A stretch of DNA of 64,000 nt. Origin: a virus. Both the position numbers and the translations under genes were made by a program. The notes under the pieces were generated by a model, which saw nothing but the letters and a program-made list of their open reading frames with translations, did not search any database and had not been told where the DNA came from. Below are positions 49,334 to 57,872 of the stretch, in pieces; position 1 is the stretch's first letter, and each line of letters starts with the position of its first letter. The stretch covers positions 1 to 64,000 of IMG/VR virus record IMGVR_UViG_3300020469_000021; one strand, given 5' to 3'.

Positions 49334-49599
49334 ATAAAAAAAATGATCCATTCTACGATGAAGATTTTAATATCACTTGCCCCATCACAAATAAAGATGT
49401 TCTTGATGATTGCCATATCGTAATAGAGTTTGGTTATGGTAGTGACAAAGATATGACTACTTATACTTTTTCCGCTGTACATGATGAAGTGGGCAAGAAA
49501 GTTGTAGCTTACATACAATCGCTCATGCCCAAAGGTAACTCCGTAGAAGATTTTAGTACAAATGTCATGGACGAATTGTTTGGGAGCGAAAGTTCTTGA
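49330..49599 (+). CDS. Hypothetical protein, 89 aa
   Basis: Beta-rich middle (CHIVIEFGYGSDKDMTTYTF), helical end. The stop TGA (49597-49599) is inside the next -35 box. Confidence 0.45.
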   Translation: MNKKNDPFYDEDFNITCPITNKDVLDDCHIVIEFGYGSDKDMTTYTFSAVHDEVGKKVVAYIQSLMPKGNSVEDFSTNVMDELFGSESS

Positions 49600-49626
49600 C
49601 AATTATTTTTTTTCCCTCAATATAGG
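49596..49626 (+). promoter_or_regulatory. Promoter for 49635
   Basis: TTGACA (49596-49601) overlapping the upstream stop; the best -10 is TATAGG (49621-49626) at a 19-base spacing. An AGGAAGG close to the ATG could also act as ribosome site. Confidence 0.5.
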
Positions 49627-49634
49627 AAGGTATT

Positions 49635-50588
49635 ATGGAATCAGATACAATGTTTAGTGGCTTGGTAGGACAATCAAGCGTCAAAAGAAAGTTAGCTTTT
49701 TATAAATCCGCTTTCAATCAAACTAGCCTATGCCCATTTTTGTTATTCGCAGGTGCTAAAGGCTTGGGCAAGACAGAGTTTGCCAAAGCTTTTGCTAATG
49801 AACTTAACAATCGAAGTGGTAGTAAAAGACCATTGCTAGAATTAAACTGCTCTACATTATCTAATGTTGACACATTTTTTGAACAAGTCTTTCTGCCAAT
49901 TATTAATAATAATGAAGTTTCAATTTTATTTGATGAAGCGCATGAATTACCCAAAGACCTAACCAATGCTTTTTTGACTATTTTTAATACTGAAAGTAGC
50001 CCTAATAAGGAATTCATTTGGCAAGAGTCTGTCTGTCATTTTGATTTTACAAGACAAACCTATATGTTTGCAACGACTGAAACAGATAAGTTGTTTCCAC
50101 CCTTGAAAGACAGGTTGACCCCAATAGACTTTGAGCCGTATTCTTATGACGAGCTTTCAAACATTATGGCTCTAAATATTAGTGATGACATTCATATTGA
50201 TGACGATGCCTTAGAAAGACTTAGTAAGACAACTAGAGGTAACGCGAGAAATGCAGTCAAAAGAGCTAAGGAAGTCCATCTCTATTGCGAGGCTAAAAGA
50301 AAAGATAAGTTTTGCCTTGACGATTTGAGAGATTTAAAAGATACTTTAGATATTCTTCCGTTTGGAATATCAAGAACAGAAAAGGAAATCTTAGAAATAT
50401 TACATAAAGATGGGTGTTGCACATTAACATCTCTATCAGCAAAAACAGGTTTAAGCAAGACTGCGCTAATGCAAGATCATGAAATGTACTTATTGAGAAA
50501 GTCTTTTATTGAGATTGATGGCAAAAGAAAGCTAACTCCAAATGGCAGAAAATTAATAGCAAGAATATTAGAAGGAGAAACAAAATGA
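49635..50588 (+). CDS. RuvB-like AAA+ ATPase
   Basis: 317 aa. FAGAKGLGKTEFAKAFANEL is Walker A, SILFDEAHELPKDL Walker B, MFATTETDKLFPPLKDR sensor 1 and the Arg finger region, and GNARNAVKRAKE sensor 2. The C-terminal winged-helix pattern (ISRTEKEILEILHKDGCCTL) fits RuvB. RuvB drives Holliday-junction migration; no RuvA or RuvC is visible, but a resolvase-like nuclease lies at 19537. It could also be a loader ATPase for the phage replisome. Confidence 0.75.
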   Translation: MESDTMFSGLVGQSSVKRKLAFYKSAFNQTSLCPFLLFAGAKGLGKTEFAKAFANELNNRSGSKRPLLELNCSTLSNVDTFFEQVFLPIINNNEVSILFDEAHELPKDLTNAFLTIFNTESSPNKEFIWQESVCHFDFTRQTYMFATTETDKLFPPLKDRLTPIDFEPYSYDELSNIMALNISDDIHIDDDALERLSKTTRGNARNAVKRAKEVHLYCEAKRKDKFCLDDLRDLKDTLDILPFGISRTEKEILEILHKDGCCTLTSLSAKTGLSKTALMQDHEMYLLRKSFIEIDGKRKLTPNGRKLIARILEGETK

Positions 50589-50977
50589 TTGATATAATAA
50601 AAACTTGGCAAGCGCCCGATAAAATTGCTTTAGAAATAATTGACTTAGCTTTAACTCACATTAAAAAAGTTGAGCTTAACCCCGAAGTCGAAACCGAAGG
50701 AGATAACTTTGACTATTGGAATAGTTATGATTTGGGAGATGGTAATTATATAGATTATAATATTCATTGTGGAGACGAGTGGTGCGAACTTAAACAAGAT
50801 AGCTCGGGAGAGTATGAATATACTGATCCTAGCACATGGTCTTGGGATGTTGCTTGTTATGCAGTTAATCCACCAACTGAAGATAACCCCTATCATCAAA
50901 TAGATACAGATAGAGAGCAATACTTATTTAGTTATAATAAAAAAGGAAATAGAGAGGTGGAGTTTGAAAATGAGTAA
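50585..50977 (+). CDS. Hypothetical acidic protein, 130 aa
   Basis: Asp/Tyr/Trp-rich middle (NFDYWNSYDLGDGNYIDYNI) and an acidic end. Not recognised. Overlaps RuvB-like gene by four bases. Confidence 0.45.
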   Translation: MIDIIKTWQAPDKIALEIIDLALTHIKKVELNPEVETEGDNFDYWNSYDLGDGNYIDYNIHCGDEWCELKQDSSGEYEYTDPSTWSWDVACYAVNPPTEDNPYHQIDTDREQYLFSYNKKGNREVEFENE

Positions 50978-51194
50978 TGGCAATTATTACGATAGAATTG
51001 ATTTAGCTAAAAAGAATACTTATGTATTCAGCGTCCCCGCAACTTACTTTTATGAAGTAGATGCAGATTCCGAAGACGAGGCTAGAAAACTATTAGAAGA
51101 AGAAGGGGGCATGGACATCATGGGTACTCTTGGAGAAATCACCCACAAGGATTATATGAATGCTACTCTTGAAGAGACTTGGTCAAGTGAATAA
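50970..51194 (+). CDS. Small alpha/beta protein, 74 aa
   Basis: TYVFSVPATYFYEVDADSED, then EARKLLEEEGG: strand, strand, acidic turn, helix. The same layout occurs in the 56940 protein. Pattern of DpnD/PcfM-like small proteins; role unknown. ATG preferred to the TTG six bases upstream. Confidence 0.45.
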   Translation: MSNGNYYDRIDLAKKNTYVFSVPATYFYEVDADSEDEARKLLEEEGGMDIMGTLGEITHKDYMNATLEETWSSE

Positions 51195-51204
51195 ATATAA
51201 TAAT

Positions 51205-51273
51205 ATGAAATTTTTTTTTGAGTTACTTATTATTGCAACTATTACCATTCTTTTGTGGTGTTTAGTATTTTGA
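51205..51273 (+). CDS. Membrane peptide, 22 aa
   Basis: MKFFFELLIIATITILLW: a single hydrophobic helix. Stop TGA overlaps the next ATG. Confidence 0.35.
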   Translation: MKFFFELLIIATITILLWCLVF

Positions 51274-51392
51274 TGAACGAATTTCACGACCCAAAAGATA
51301 ACTCTTGGAGTAAAAAAGATATTTTTTTGTTGACATACGCTATCGTTATTAATATACTCACCCTTAGTTTTATATTATACATTATACTTTAA
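51273..51392 (+). CDS. Membrane peptide, 39 aa
   Basis: Charged start then LTYAIVINILTLSFILYIIL. Contains the next promoter. Confidence 0.4.
   Translation: MNEFHDPKDNSWSKKDIFLLTYAIVINILTLSFILYIIL
51330..51358 (+). promoter_or_regulatory. Promoter inside 51273 gene, for 51396
   Basis: TTGACA (51330-51335), 17-base spacer, TATACT (51353-51358). Leader about 31 bases; lacks the C before the -35. Confidence 0.55.
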
Positions 51393-51395
51393 ATT

Positions 51396-51968
51396 ATGAG
51401 TGGAGAAGGTTTATCAGTTAGTTTTAGAAGAACGAAAGCGACTACCAAGTCTAATCAAGAACTCCTTAGAGAGTTTCAAAAGATTATCTATGCTAGTCGA
51501 GTGACTACCCACATGAAATGGTATGGTGAAGCTCATAGTGTTGACATACTAGAGCATGGTGACGACAATCGACCAAAGTTTCAACAAGAATATGTTGCGA
51601 TTAAAGATACTTTTCAATTTGAGATTAGCGTTTATGATTCTTGGTATCAAGATGCAGACCTATATGAATCCCATGAGAGAGAAGATAGCTTTGTTTCTTT
51701 TGCTAGAAAATTTGCCGAAGATAATAATTTAATGTATTTCCCCGATGGTTTTCCTGCTGAATGGATTGAGCAAGAAATAATTGATGGAAAGAAAAATTGG
51801 AATCATTATAATGTAAAACCCGATGACAAAAACATTGACAAGATATGTGAAGTGTGGTATAAATATGGTATGAAAAAATTACAAAACGATTCTGATTCCC
51901 TTTGGTATAATACTAGAGATGAAATAAAAGAATTAATGGAGAAAAAAGAACATGAATATAGTAGCTGA
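51396..51968 (+). CDS. Hypothetical protein, 190 aa
   Basis: Mixed alpha/beta, rich in Trp, Tyr and Asp (FEISVYDSWYQDADLYESHE; LMYFPDGFPAEWIEQE). Not recognised. Overlaps the next gene by 17 bases. Confidence 0.5.
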   Translation: MSGEGLSVSFRRTKATTKSNQELLREFQKIIYASRVTTHMKWYGEAHSVDILEHGDDNRPKFQQEYVAIKDTFQFEISVYDSWYQDADLYESHEREDSFVSFARKFAEDNNLMYFPDGFPAEWIEQEIIDGKKNWNHYNVKPDDKNIDKICEVWYKYGMKKLQNDSDSLWYNTRDEIKELMEKKEHEYSS

Positions 51969-52167
51969 TGTAAAACATGACTCAGTAGGGAATGACGATG
52001 GTTCTTTTGGTGGAGAAGATTTTGTTTTAACAGGTGGAAACGCTTGGCTTAGAATAGATGGATATTCTTTAATGATTAGCAACCATGAAGACAGAATTTC
52101 AATTGCGCTCTTCCATCTTGGGAAAGAAGCTGACGATGAGCTTGAGAGTTTTGATTATTTTAAATAA
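51952..52167 (+). CDS. Hypothetical protein, 71 aa
   Basis: Beta-rich, acidic: GNAWLRIDGYSLMISNHEDR, then a terminal acidic segment. Small phage protein of unknown role. Confidence 0.45.
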   Translation: MNIVADVKHDSVGNDDGSFGGEDFVLTGGNAWLRIDGYSLMISNHEDRISIALFHLGKEADDELESFDYFK

Positions 52168-52171
52168 TATC

Positions 52172-52200
52172 TTGACATCACCTTAAATGTATGTCAACAT
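52172..52200 (+). promoter_or_regulatory. Leaderless-type promoter for 52210
   Basis: TTGACA (52172-52177) with a weak -10 CAACAT (52195-52200) at 17 bases; the ATG is ten bases later. Confidence 0.5.
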
Positions 52201-52209
52201 TATTGAGTA

Positions 52210-53403
52210 ATGAAAAAACTAGACACACTATATAAAGTAGATACCAAAGGTAAATTGCGTGAATGGACTATGCACATTGATGGCAATTCATTCTATGCAG
52301 TCAAGGGTCTTGTCGAAGGCAAAAAGACCCAAGACAAAGCTACGACTACAATCGCTAAAAATGTTGGCAGATCAAACGAAACAACTCCCGAAGAACAAGC
52401 GGAGCTTGAAGCGCAAGCAAAGTTTCAAAAGAAATTAGATTCGGGCTATGCGCTTAATGAAATAGACGCGCAAGACAAAAAGTTCTACGAACCAATGCTT
52501 GCACATAATTATAAAGATCGCAAGAGTGAAATTGAGTACCCGATCTACTCCCAACCAAAGCTCGATGGCATTCGTTGTATCGTTCGCATGGAAGGTGATA
52601 TGCTCGTAGGACGCACTCGTAATGGCAAGGAGATAGAGTGTATCCCTCATATTCTCAAAAGCCTCAATAGCTTCTTCCTTGACTACCCAAATGCCATTCT
52701 TGATGGAGAGTTGTATAATCACGACTTGAGGGACAATTTCAATAAGATTACTTCACTTGTTCGCAAACAAAAACCAATTAAATCAGACAAGATGAGCGAT
52801 AATGCTTTCGCAAAGAAGGTTGCTGATTACGAAGACAGGCTTGCAGAAGCAGAAGAGACGATTGAATACCATGTGTATGATGTACCTTATCTTAATCATT
52901 ATTGCACAGAGAATACTACATTCGATATGCGCTTTAATCAACTTGAAAACGCTTTCAACAAAAGTGCAAACATTATTCAACATAATGTGTTGCTTGTAGA
53001 AACATCTAAAGTCGAGAATGAACATGAGCTTGACAATTTGTATGGTCAATATATCGACTTAGGCTACGAAGGTCAAATGGTTCGCAAGGACGAATGCTAC
53101 GAGAACAAGCGCAGTAAAACTCTTCTTAAACGCAAAGAATTTATTGATGCAGAATATCGAGTTATCGACATTGATGTGGGCAATGGTAATCGTAGTGGGA
53201 CTGCAAAGCACCTAGTATGCTTTTGCGAAAATACTCAAAAAACTTTCAATTCAAATATTAAAGGTTCATTTGATTACCTTAAAGAAATTTATGATAATCG
53301 CAAGAATTATATTGGTCAGTTAGCGACCATCAAATTTTTTCAGCTTACACCCGATGGAATACCTAGATTTCCATATGCAATCGGATTTAGAAATTATGAA
53401 TAA
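52210..53403 (+). CDS. ATP-dependent DNA ligase
   Basis: 397 aa. IYSQPKLDGIRCIVR contains the adenylated Lys of motif I (K-x-D-G), AILDGELYNHDLR motif III, YEGQMVRKDE motif IV and LLKRKEFIDAEYRVIDID motif V. It seals nicks with ATP. An unusual N-terminal domain (1-105) starts with a WGR-like segment and acidic linker before the catalytic core. Arg codons CGC/CGT are frequent here, while the neighbours mostly use AGA, so the gene may be a more recent arrival. Confidence 0.85.
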   Translation: MKKLDTLYKVDTKGKLREWTMHIDGNSFYAVKGLVEGKKTQDKATTTIAKNVGRSNETTPEEQAELEAQAKFQKKLDSGYALNEIDAQDKKFYEPMLAHNYKDRKSEIEYPIYSQPKLDGIRCIVRMEGDMLVGRTRNGKEIECIPHILKSLNSFFLDYPNAILDGELYNHDLRDNFNKITSLVRKQKPIKSDKMSDNAFAKKVADYEDRLAEAEETIEYHVYDVPYLNHYCTENTTFDMRFNQLENAFNKSANIIQHNVLLVETSKVENEHELDNLYGQYIDLGYEGQMVRKDECYENKRSKTLLKRKEFIDAEYRVIDIDVGNGNRSGTAKHLVCFCENTQKTFNSNIKGSFDYLKEIYDNRKNYIGQLATIKFFQLTPDGIPRFPYAIGFRNYE

Positions 53404-53415
53404 TTTTTTTATATT

Positions 53416-53592
53416 ATGCACTTAGACAATTCACCAACACACAAATATATTTTGATTGACACATCTTTAAAGCCTTGCTATGCTTTCATAAGTTCTGCAT
53501 ATTTGACAGAATATGAGGCGAAAACCAAGAACTATGCTTATGCAATGAATCGTGCTAAAAAGAAATATATATTAAAGAAAGATTGGAAATAA
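53416..53592 (+). CDS. Hypothetical protein, 58 aa
   Basis: HKYILIDTSLKPCYAFISSA then a basic helix. Shares its last base with the next ATG. Confidence 0.45.
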   Translation: MHLDNSPTHKYILIDTSLKPCYAFISSAYLTEYEAKTKNYAYAMNRAKKKYILKKDWK

Positions 53593-53882
53593 TGAGTGCA
53601 AAAAATAGCCACTTAACAATAAGAGAAGATTTACTAGAAGAAGACCCCAACATCTCTGTTCCTATTCGATTTCTTGACCATCAAGAAGATGCTTGGATTG
53701 GAGATAGTGATACTTTATATATAGATGAAGTATATTCTCCCGAAAATGGAGAGCAACTAGATGATATGTGGGGCTACAATATGATTATTAAAATCACCGA
53801 CCCTAACCAAAAAGATCAATATGGCAATGTTTGGAAGGATAGACTAGCTTTCGCAATATCAGCAGATTTTGATTGGAATTAA
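53592..53882 (+). CDS. Hypothetical acidic protein, 96 aa
   Basis: ATG at 53592 preferred over TTG nine bases upstream. Beta-rich, Asp-rich (FLDHQEDAWIGDSDTLYIDE). Not recognised. Confidence 0.45.
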   Translation: MSAKNSHLTIREDLLEEDPNISVPIRFLDHQEDAWIGDSDTLYIDEVYSPENGEQLDDMWGYNMIIKITDPNQKDQYGNVWKDRLAFAISADFDWN

Positions 53883-53886
53883 TGTT

Positions 53887-54081
53887 ATGCCAAGTAAAAA
53901 AAATCAAGCAGTAGCAAATTGGAAAGACATAAACGGAGATAATTTAGATAGCCCCAAACCGAAAGAAGTTATAATGGAGTCTAATAAAAAGTTTTACAGA
54001 GAGCAAGTAAAAACTATAATGATCGCAACGACAATGTTTTTGCAAATTATTATTTTTTTAAAAGTATTTAATTTAATATGA
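53887..54081 (+). CDS. Hypothetical protein with C-terminal membrane helix, 64 aa
   Basis: Basic soluble part, then TIMIATTMFLQIIIFLKVF. Four-base overlap with the next gene. Confidence 0.4.
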   Translation: MPSKKNQAVANWKDINGDNLDSPKPKEVIMESNKKFYREQVKTIMIATTMFLQIIIFLKVFNLI

Positions 54082-54626
54082 GTATGACAATGAGTGGAGC
54101 AAGACTCCGAGGCAATGTAGACAAAGATAAAATTTTAAGAAGGTTTGAGAATGTCTTACAATTAGTTTACATGAATTGTTTGCCAACAAAAGATGGCAGT
54201 TATAAAATTCCTAAAAAAGTTTTTGAATCCGTTCAAACTGAATTAGACTTTAATCCACCATCAGAAAATGTTGAAGAGCAAATAAAAAAACGCTATCGAA
54301 AAAGAGAAACTTATCGTTTTTGGAAAGAGTTTTTGTGGGCATCAAAAATAGGCAATCAAATTGACGCAAAAGAATATCTAATGAAAATATATACCCTTTG
54401 TGATAATAAAGGTGTTTATGGCAGTATGACGCATTCTCGCTACGCTTTAGAGACAATGACTCTTGCGCTAGATGATTTGTACGGAACAAATGAAACAATC
54501 ATATCCCAAACCCCATTTAGAGTAAATAAGAAAAAAGTAATTATACCTATTGTTGGCGGTCAAGGTATTGTTTACAAAAAAAAAGAAACTGAGCAGGACG
54601 ATCCTGCGGATCAAGTTCCATTTTGA
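54078..54626 (+). CDS. Hypothetical protein, 182 aa
   Basis: Helical N-terminal two thirds (ILRRFENVLQLVYMNCLPTK; ETYRFWKEFLWASKIGNQID), beta C-terminus. Not recognised. Confidence 0.5.
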   Translation: MSMTMSGARLRGNVDKDKILRRFENVLQLVYMNCLPTKDGSYKIPKKVFESVQTELDFNPPSENVEEQIKKRYRKRETYRFWKEFLWASKIGNQIDAKEYLMKIYTLCDNKGVYGSMTHSRYALETMTLALDDLYGTNETIISQTPFRVNKKKVIIPIVGGQGIVYKKKETEQDDPADQVPF

Positions 54627-54628
54627 TC

Positions 54629-54656
54629 TTGACTATATAAAAACAAATAGTATTAT
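54629..54656 (+). promoter_or_regulatory. Leaderless-type promoter for 54665
   Basis: TTGACT (54629-54634), 16-base spacer, TATTAT (54651-54656); the ATG is nine bases later. Confidence 0.55.
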
Positions 54657-54664
54657 AAACATAA

Positions 54665-54841
54665 ATGATTACCGAAAACATAAGTACAGAAAAGTTAGAA
54701 CAACTATCTCACCAAATAGTAGACTCATGGGACATGGATACCTTAATAGAGTTTGCTTTAGATAAAGTTGAGGTAGGGTTAATGAGTTTGTCAGATGAAG
54801 AATTTAATGAAGAATATGAAAGGTTTTTCAATGACAGATAA
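54665..54841 (+). CDS. Small acidic helical protein, 58 aa (family of 63745 and 63900)
   Basis: STEKLEQLSHQIVDSWDMDT then LIEFALDKVEV and an acidic end. The order helix - (D/N)MxxxxL - helix is shared with the tandem pair at the right edge. Overlaps the next gene by 11 bases. Confidence 0.5.
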   Translation: MITENISTEKLEQLSHQIVDSWDMDTLIEFALDKVEVGLMSLSDEEFNEEYERFFNDR

Positions 54842-55031
54842 AAGTGATTTAAATAAAATAATTTTAGATTCTTTAATTTCTCTTAAAGCAAAGCAAATTA
54901 ATCTTGATTCTGAATCGGGCAGACAAATAGTTGCAGATGTAGTTGAAGAAAAAGTTCAACCATATTTTTTTGATCAAATTGAAGCAATCGTTACTCCGCA
55001 AAAATCATACGCTTACTCTAAAAATGTTTGA
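54831..55031 (+). CDS. Hypothetical protein, 66 aa
   Basis: ATG at 54831 (MTDKSDLNKII) preferred to in-frame upstream codons that lie inside the previous gene. Helical, not recognised. Overlaps the next gene by eight bases. Confidence 0.45.
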   Translation: MTDKSDLNKIILDSLISLKAKQINLDSESGRQIVADVVEEKVQPYFFDQIEAIVTPQKSYAYSKNV

Positions 55032-55287
55032 TAAATGGCAGAGCGATGACTTAGAAATAAATAAGTTGGTAGAGAATGTTTCTCATTTAATTAATAATTG
55101 CTTACAAATACTAGATGAAAATGATTTAATTATTGTTCAAAAGAGAATGAATAGCTTATTAAATAATGGTTTTTTTTGGATGCGTCAAGACAATAGAGAA
55201 AGATTTTATTATGATTTAAAAGATTTCGCAAATTGGTTGTGTGACTTTATTGCAGAAAAAGAAAGAGAATCTTGGGATAAGTCTTGA
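55024..55287 (+). CDS. Hypothetical helical protein, 87 aa
   Basis: MFDKWQSDDLEINKLVENVS, aromatic-rich end FYYDLKDFANWLCDFIAEKE. Start at 55024 by overlap with the upstream gene. The stop TGA (55285-55287) lies in the next -35 box. Confidence 0.45.
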   Translation: MFDKWQSDDLEINKLVENVSHLINNCLQILDENDLIIVQKRMNSLLNNGFFWMRQDNRERFYYDLKDFANWLCDFIAEKERESWDKS

Positions 55288-55312
55288 CATTTATTTTTAT
55301 TTATGGCAGAAT
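55284..55312 (+). promoter_or_regulatory. Promoter for 55324
   Basis: TTGACA (55284-55289) containing the upstream stop, 17-base spacer, CAGAAT (55307-55312); the ATG is 12 bases later. Confidence 0.55.
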
Positions 55313-55323
55313 AGTATTATATT

Positions 55324-56319
55324 ATGAAATTAGGTTTAACTTGTATTAGTGAAGAATTAAAACAGAAGGATAAGAAAAAGTATTCTTTTAAAACTATGAC
55401 TCGCAAAAGATTTAACGATCTTTGTGTAAGAGATGGCAAAGATGAAGCCATTAAAGAACTATCAGAAAGGATTCTGCATAATGTTCGTACTACTCGCTAT
55501 ATTATTCGCCATTGCATTAGTAATAACATCCTACATTATCGTCTTAGCTCTGCTCTTTTCCCTCTTGTTACTGACGAAAAGACAGAAGTTGCTTTCGATG
55601 ATTTACCCGATAAAACTTCAATACAAGAAGAGTTAGATTTTGCGGGTAAAATCGCTAAAGATTTTGGCATATCTATCGGTTCTCACCCCGATCAGTTCAA
55701 TGTTCTTGCCTCTCCCGATAGAGAAAAAGTTACTCGCACAATTAATGAGTTAAATTTTCAAGCAAGCGTTCTTGATATGTTGGGTCTTCCACAAGATCAT
55801 ACTGCGCCAATGAACATTCACATAAACTATACTCCAAAAGCAGATGAAACGCTAGAGTTAGTTGCTACTAGATTCTTTCGTAATCTTTCTATGTGCGATA
55901 AAGGAGTTTACAAACGACTTACTATTGAGAACGAAGATAAAGGCTTCTTCAATGTAGATAATTGCATTAAATTTAGCGACTATTTATTTAAAACATTTCA
56001 AGCAAATATCCCTATTTGCTATGACAATCTACATGACTTTTGCAATCCATCAGAAGATCACAATGTCATTTTTCAAGCAGAGCGTTGTGCATATACATGG
56101 GTGAATCAAGGAGAAGGTGATAATAATTTTCTTGCTCCTGTCTTTCATTGGTCAGAAGGTAAGCCCGAAAAACCTCGCTCTCATGCAGAGTATTTTGCTT
56201 TGGGTAATATTCCACCTGTTATTGCTATCGATCCAAATAAAGAAGTCAAGTGGGAGTGCGAAGTAAAGCAAAAAGACAAAGCTATCCGCTTAATGAGAAA
56301 AAACTTAGCTTTTGCCTAA
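55324..56319 (+). CDS. uvsE: UV-damage endonuclease (UvdE/UVDE)
   Basis: 331 aa. LHYRLSSALFPL, IGSHPDQFNVLASP, RLTIENEDKG, ICYDNLHDFCNPSE, FHWSEGKPEKPRSHAEY and VKWECEV keep almost all metal and damage-binding residues of the family. The one visible change is Gln in LNFQASVLDMLG, where a metal-binding His is usual (the other copy at 11495 has His there). It nicks DNA 5' to cyclobutane dimers and 6-4 products. Arg codons CGC/CGT are used more than by its neighbours. Probably the active copy. Confidence 0.85.
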   Translation: MKLGLTCISEELKQKDKKKYSFKTMTRKRFNDLCVRDGKDEAIKELSERILHNVRTTRYIIRHCISNNILHYRLSSALFPLVTDEKTEVAFDDLPDKTSIQEELDFAGKIAKDFGISIGSHPDQFNVLASPDREKVTRTINELNFQASVLDMLGLPQDHTAPMNIHINYTPKADETLELVATRFFRNLSMCDKGVYKRLTIENEDKGFFNVDNCIKFSDYLFKTFQANIPICYDNLHDFCNPSEDHNVIFQAERCAYTWVNQGEGDNNFLAPVFHWSEGKPEKPRSHAEYFALGNIPPVIAIDPNKEVKWECEVKQKDKAIRLMRKNLAFA

Positions 56320-56326
56320 AAAAGTC

Positions 56327-56355
56327 TTGACTTTTTAATTAATTTACTTTAGTCT
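56327..56355 (+). promoter_or_regulatory. Leaderless-type promoter for 56363
   Basis: TTGACT (56327-56332), 17-base spacer, TAGTCT (56350-56355); the ATG is eight bases later. Confidence 0.65.
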
Positions 56356-56362
56356 TTTGGAT

Positions 56363-56656
56363 ATGAGTGAAAAAGATACAATAGATAAAATTAGAAAACT
56401 TCGTGCTGATCGTGCGGAACGATTAAGACAGGCTATTTCTGAGCATAATCCCGAAGCATTATTCGCTGATGGTTTTGATGAGTCGATTATCGGTTATTCT
56501 AGTGATGGAAAAGTCATCTATTCTGTTGATATGATCGTAGGAACTCTTGTCAACAGAGATGGCATGACTCCCGATGAAGCGATAGATTATTTTAATTTTA
56601 ATATGGAGTGCGCTTACCTTGGCGAATATACTCCAATCTATATGTACGAGGAATAA
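56363..56656 (+). CDS. Conserved small phage protein, 97 aa
   Basis: NPEALFADGFDESIIGYSSD, SVDMIVGTLVNRDGM and then TPDEAIDYFNFNMECAYLGE with a TPIYM ending form a pattern found in many phage proteins of unknown role. The start is set by the promoter. Confidence 0.6.
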   Translation: MSEKDTIDKIRKLRADRAERLRQAISEHNPEALFADGFDESIIGYSSDGKVIYSVDMIVGTLVNRDGMTPDEAIDYFNFNMECAYLGEYTPIYMYEE

Positions 56657-56659
56657 ATA

Positions 56660-56929
56660 ATGAATAAAGGATTATACACAGAAATAGTTTGGTCTAAAGG
56701 TAGAACAAAAGAAGAGATGGTGAAACAAACATCTTGGTCTAGTTCAAAAGATTATAGTGGGCTAAGTGGTTTGAAGTTCCATTGTTACTCTTTTAATAAT
56801 GATGTTCAAATTACTGCAATTACTAGCCAAGGAGTTAGCCACAATAAATATTTACAGATTCCTGTTGACAAGATCGAAGAAGTATGTAAGACTCTCATGC
56901 GATCAAAGAAACTAATGGAGAGTAATTAA
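56660..56929 (+). CDS. Hypothetical protein, 89 aa
   Basis: Beta-rich, Ser-rich middle (SGLSGLKFHCYSFNNDVQIT) and a C-terminal helix. Not recognised. Confidence 0.45.
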   Translation: MNKGLYTEIVWSKGRTKEEMVKQTSWSSSKDYSGLSGLKFHCYSFNNDVQITAITSQGVSHNKYLQIPVDKIEEVCKTLMRSKKLMESN

Positions 56930-56939
56930 ATAAAGACCT

Positions 56940-57224
56940 ATGAAAAGAGAATATTGCGTTGGAATTAAAATTATTAACTGCTTTTATGTTGAAGCAGAAA
57001 GTCGAGAGGAAGCAGAGGAAATAGTAAGAGAGTATGACCCATACAAGACTCTTGACGATTGTGATTTTAATATTGAATATGCTGACCCTACAAATGGGGA
57101 AACTGCATGGAAAATAAAAGCAAATGAAATTGATTGGTCTGAACTTTGTGATGAGCATGATAATTATCTTGACAAGCGCATAGATGATCTTTATGGTGAT
57201 GATCCTACTTACGAAACAAAATGA
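56940..57224 (+). CDS. Small alpha/beta acidic protein, 94 aa
   Basis: YCVGIKIINCFYVEAESREE, AEEIVREYDP: same strand-strand-helix start as the 50970 protein. Acidic end. Overlaps the next gene by four bases. Confidence 0.45.
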   Translation: MKREYCVGIKIINCFYVEAESREEAEEIVREYDPYKTLDDCDFNIEYADPTNGETAWKIKANEIDWSELCDEHDNYLDKRIDDLYGDDPTYETK

Positions 57225-57448
57225 ATAAAAAAGCTATGGAAGGTTTAAAGAAAGAAGAAGAATTAAAAAGCGAGATAAGAGATGCTTGTTCTCATATTAA
57301 AGACTTAGAGGCAGAATTGGAATGGATGCACTCAAGAGAACCCCATGAAGTAGAATATATTGCTAGGCTACAAAAAGTTTTAGATGAACAATATGCAATA
57401 ACTACAAAACTAGATGTTGAATTTCTCGCAACAAAAGGAATTAAATAA
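57221..57448 (+). CDS. Coiled-coil protein, 75 aa
   Basis: GLKKEEELKSEIRDACSHIK followed by further heptads; no other feature. Shares one base with the next ATG. Confidence 0.45.
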   Translation: MNKKAMEGLKKEEELKSEIRDACSHIKDLEAELEWMHSREPHEVEYIARLQKVLDEQYAITTKLDVEFLATKGIK

Positions 57449-57660
57449 TGAGATTAACAAAATATCAAAAAGCTAGATTATTAGAATATAATTGGGATGT
57501 AATAACTAATGAAGTTGATGGTAAAGAGCAAAATTGCTCTTGGATAAGTATCTCTCCCGAAGATGGTGCAATTTTTGGTCAAGTTGTTGAGCATTTTAAA
57601 TTGACAGGAGAAGGTGAAGATGTTAAATTGTTAGTTATTGGAACGGCTGAAGAAGAATGA
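57448..57660 (+). CDS. Hypothetical protein, 70 aa
   Basis: LTKYQKARLLEYNWDVITNE then a beta part. ATGA overlap with the next gene. Function unknown. Confidence 0.45.
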   Translation: MRLTKYQKARLLEYNWDVITNEVDGKEQNCSWISISPEDGAIFGQVVEHFKLTGEGEDVKLLVIGTAEEE

Positions 57661-57872
57661 GAACTACACAAAGAGAACTTAGACAAGGCAATCCTACTAT
57701 CCACGAAATGAGATATGATCTTGCCGAACAAGAGGCAATGAACATGAGTGTTACAAATATTATTGATATGCTTGTAGATGGGTTCGAAGGATTAGATAAT
57801 TTACCCGACATTGAGATAAGAGAAGAATGGGAACAAATTTTCGGTGAATTAAAAAATTGGGAGACAAAGTAA
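57657..57872 (+). CDS. Hypothetical acidic protein, 71 aa
   Basis: MRYDLAEQEAMNMSVTNIID then an acidic helix. Not recognised. Shares one base with the next ATG. Confidence 0.45.
   Translation: MRTTQRELRQGNPTIHEMRYDLAEQEAMNMSVTNIIDMLVDGFEGLDNLPDIEIREEWEQIFGELKNWETK

Noticed and set aside
57169-57197. TTGACA-N17-TATGGT in the 3' part of the 56940 gene
   Set aside because: Encodes LDKRIDDLYG in frame and the next ATG is already coupled by overlap; too weak to list as a promoter.
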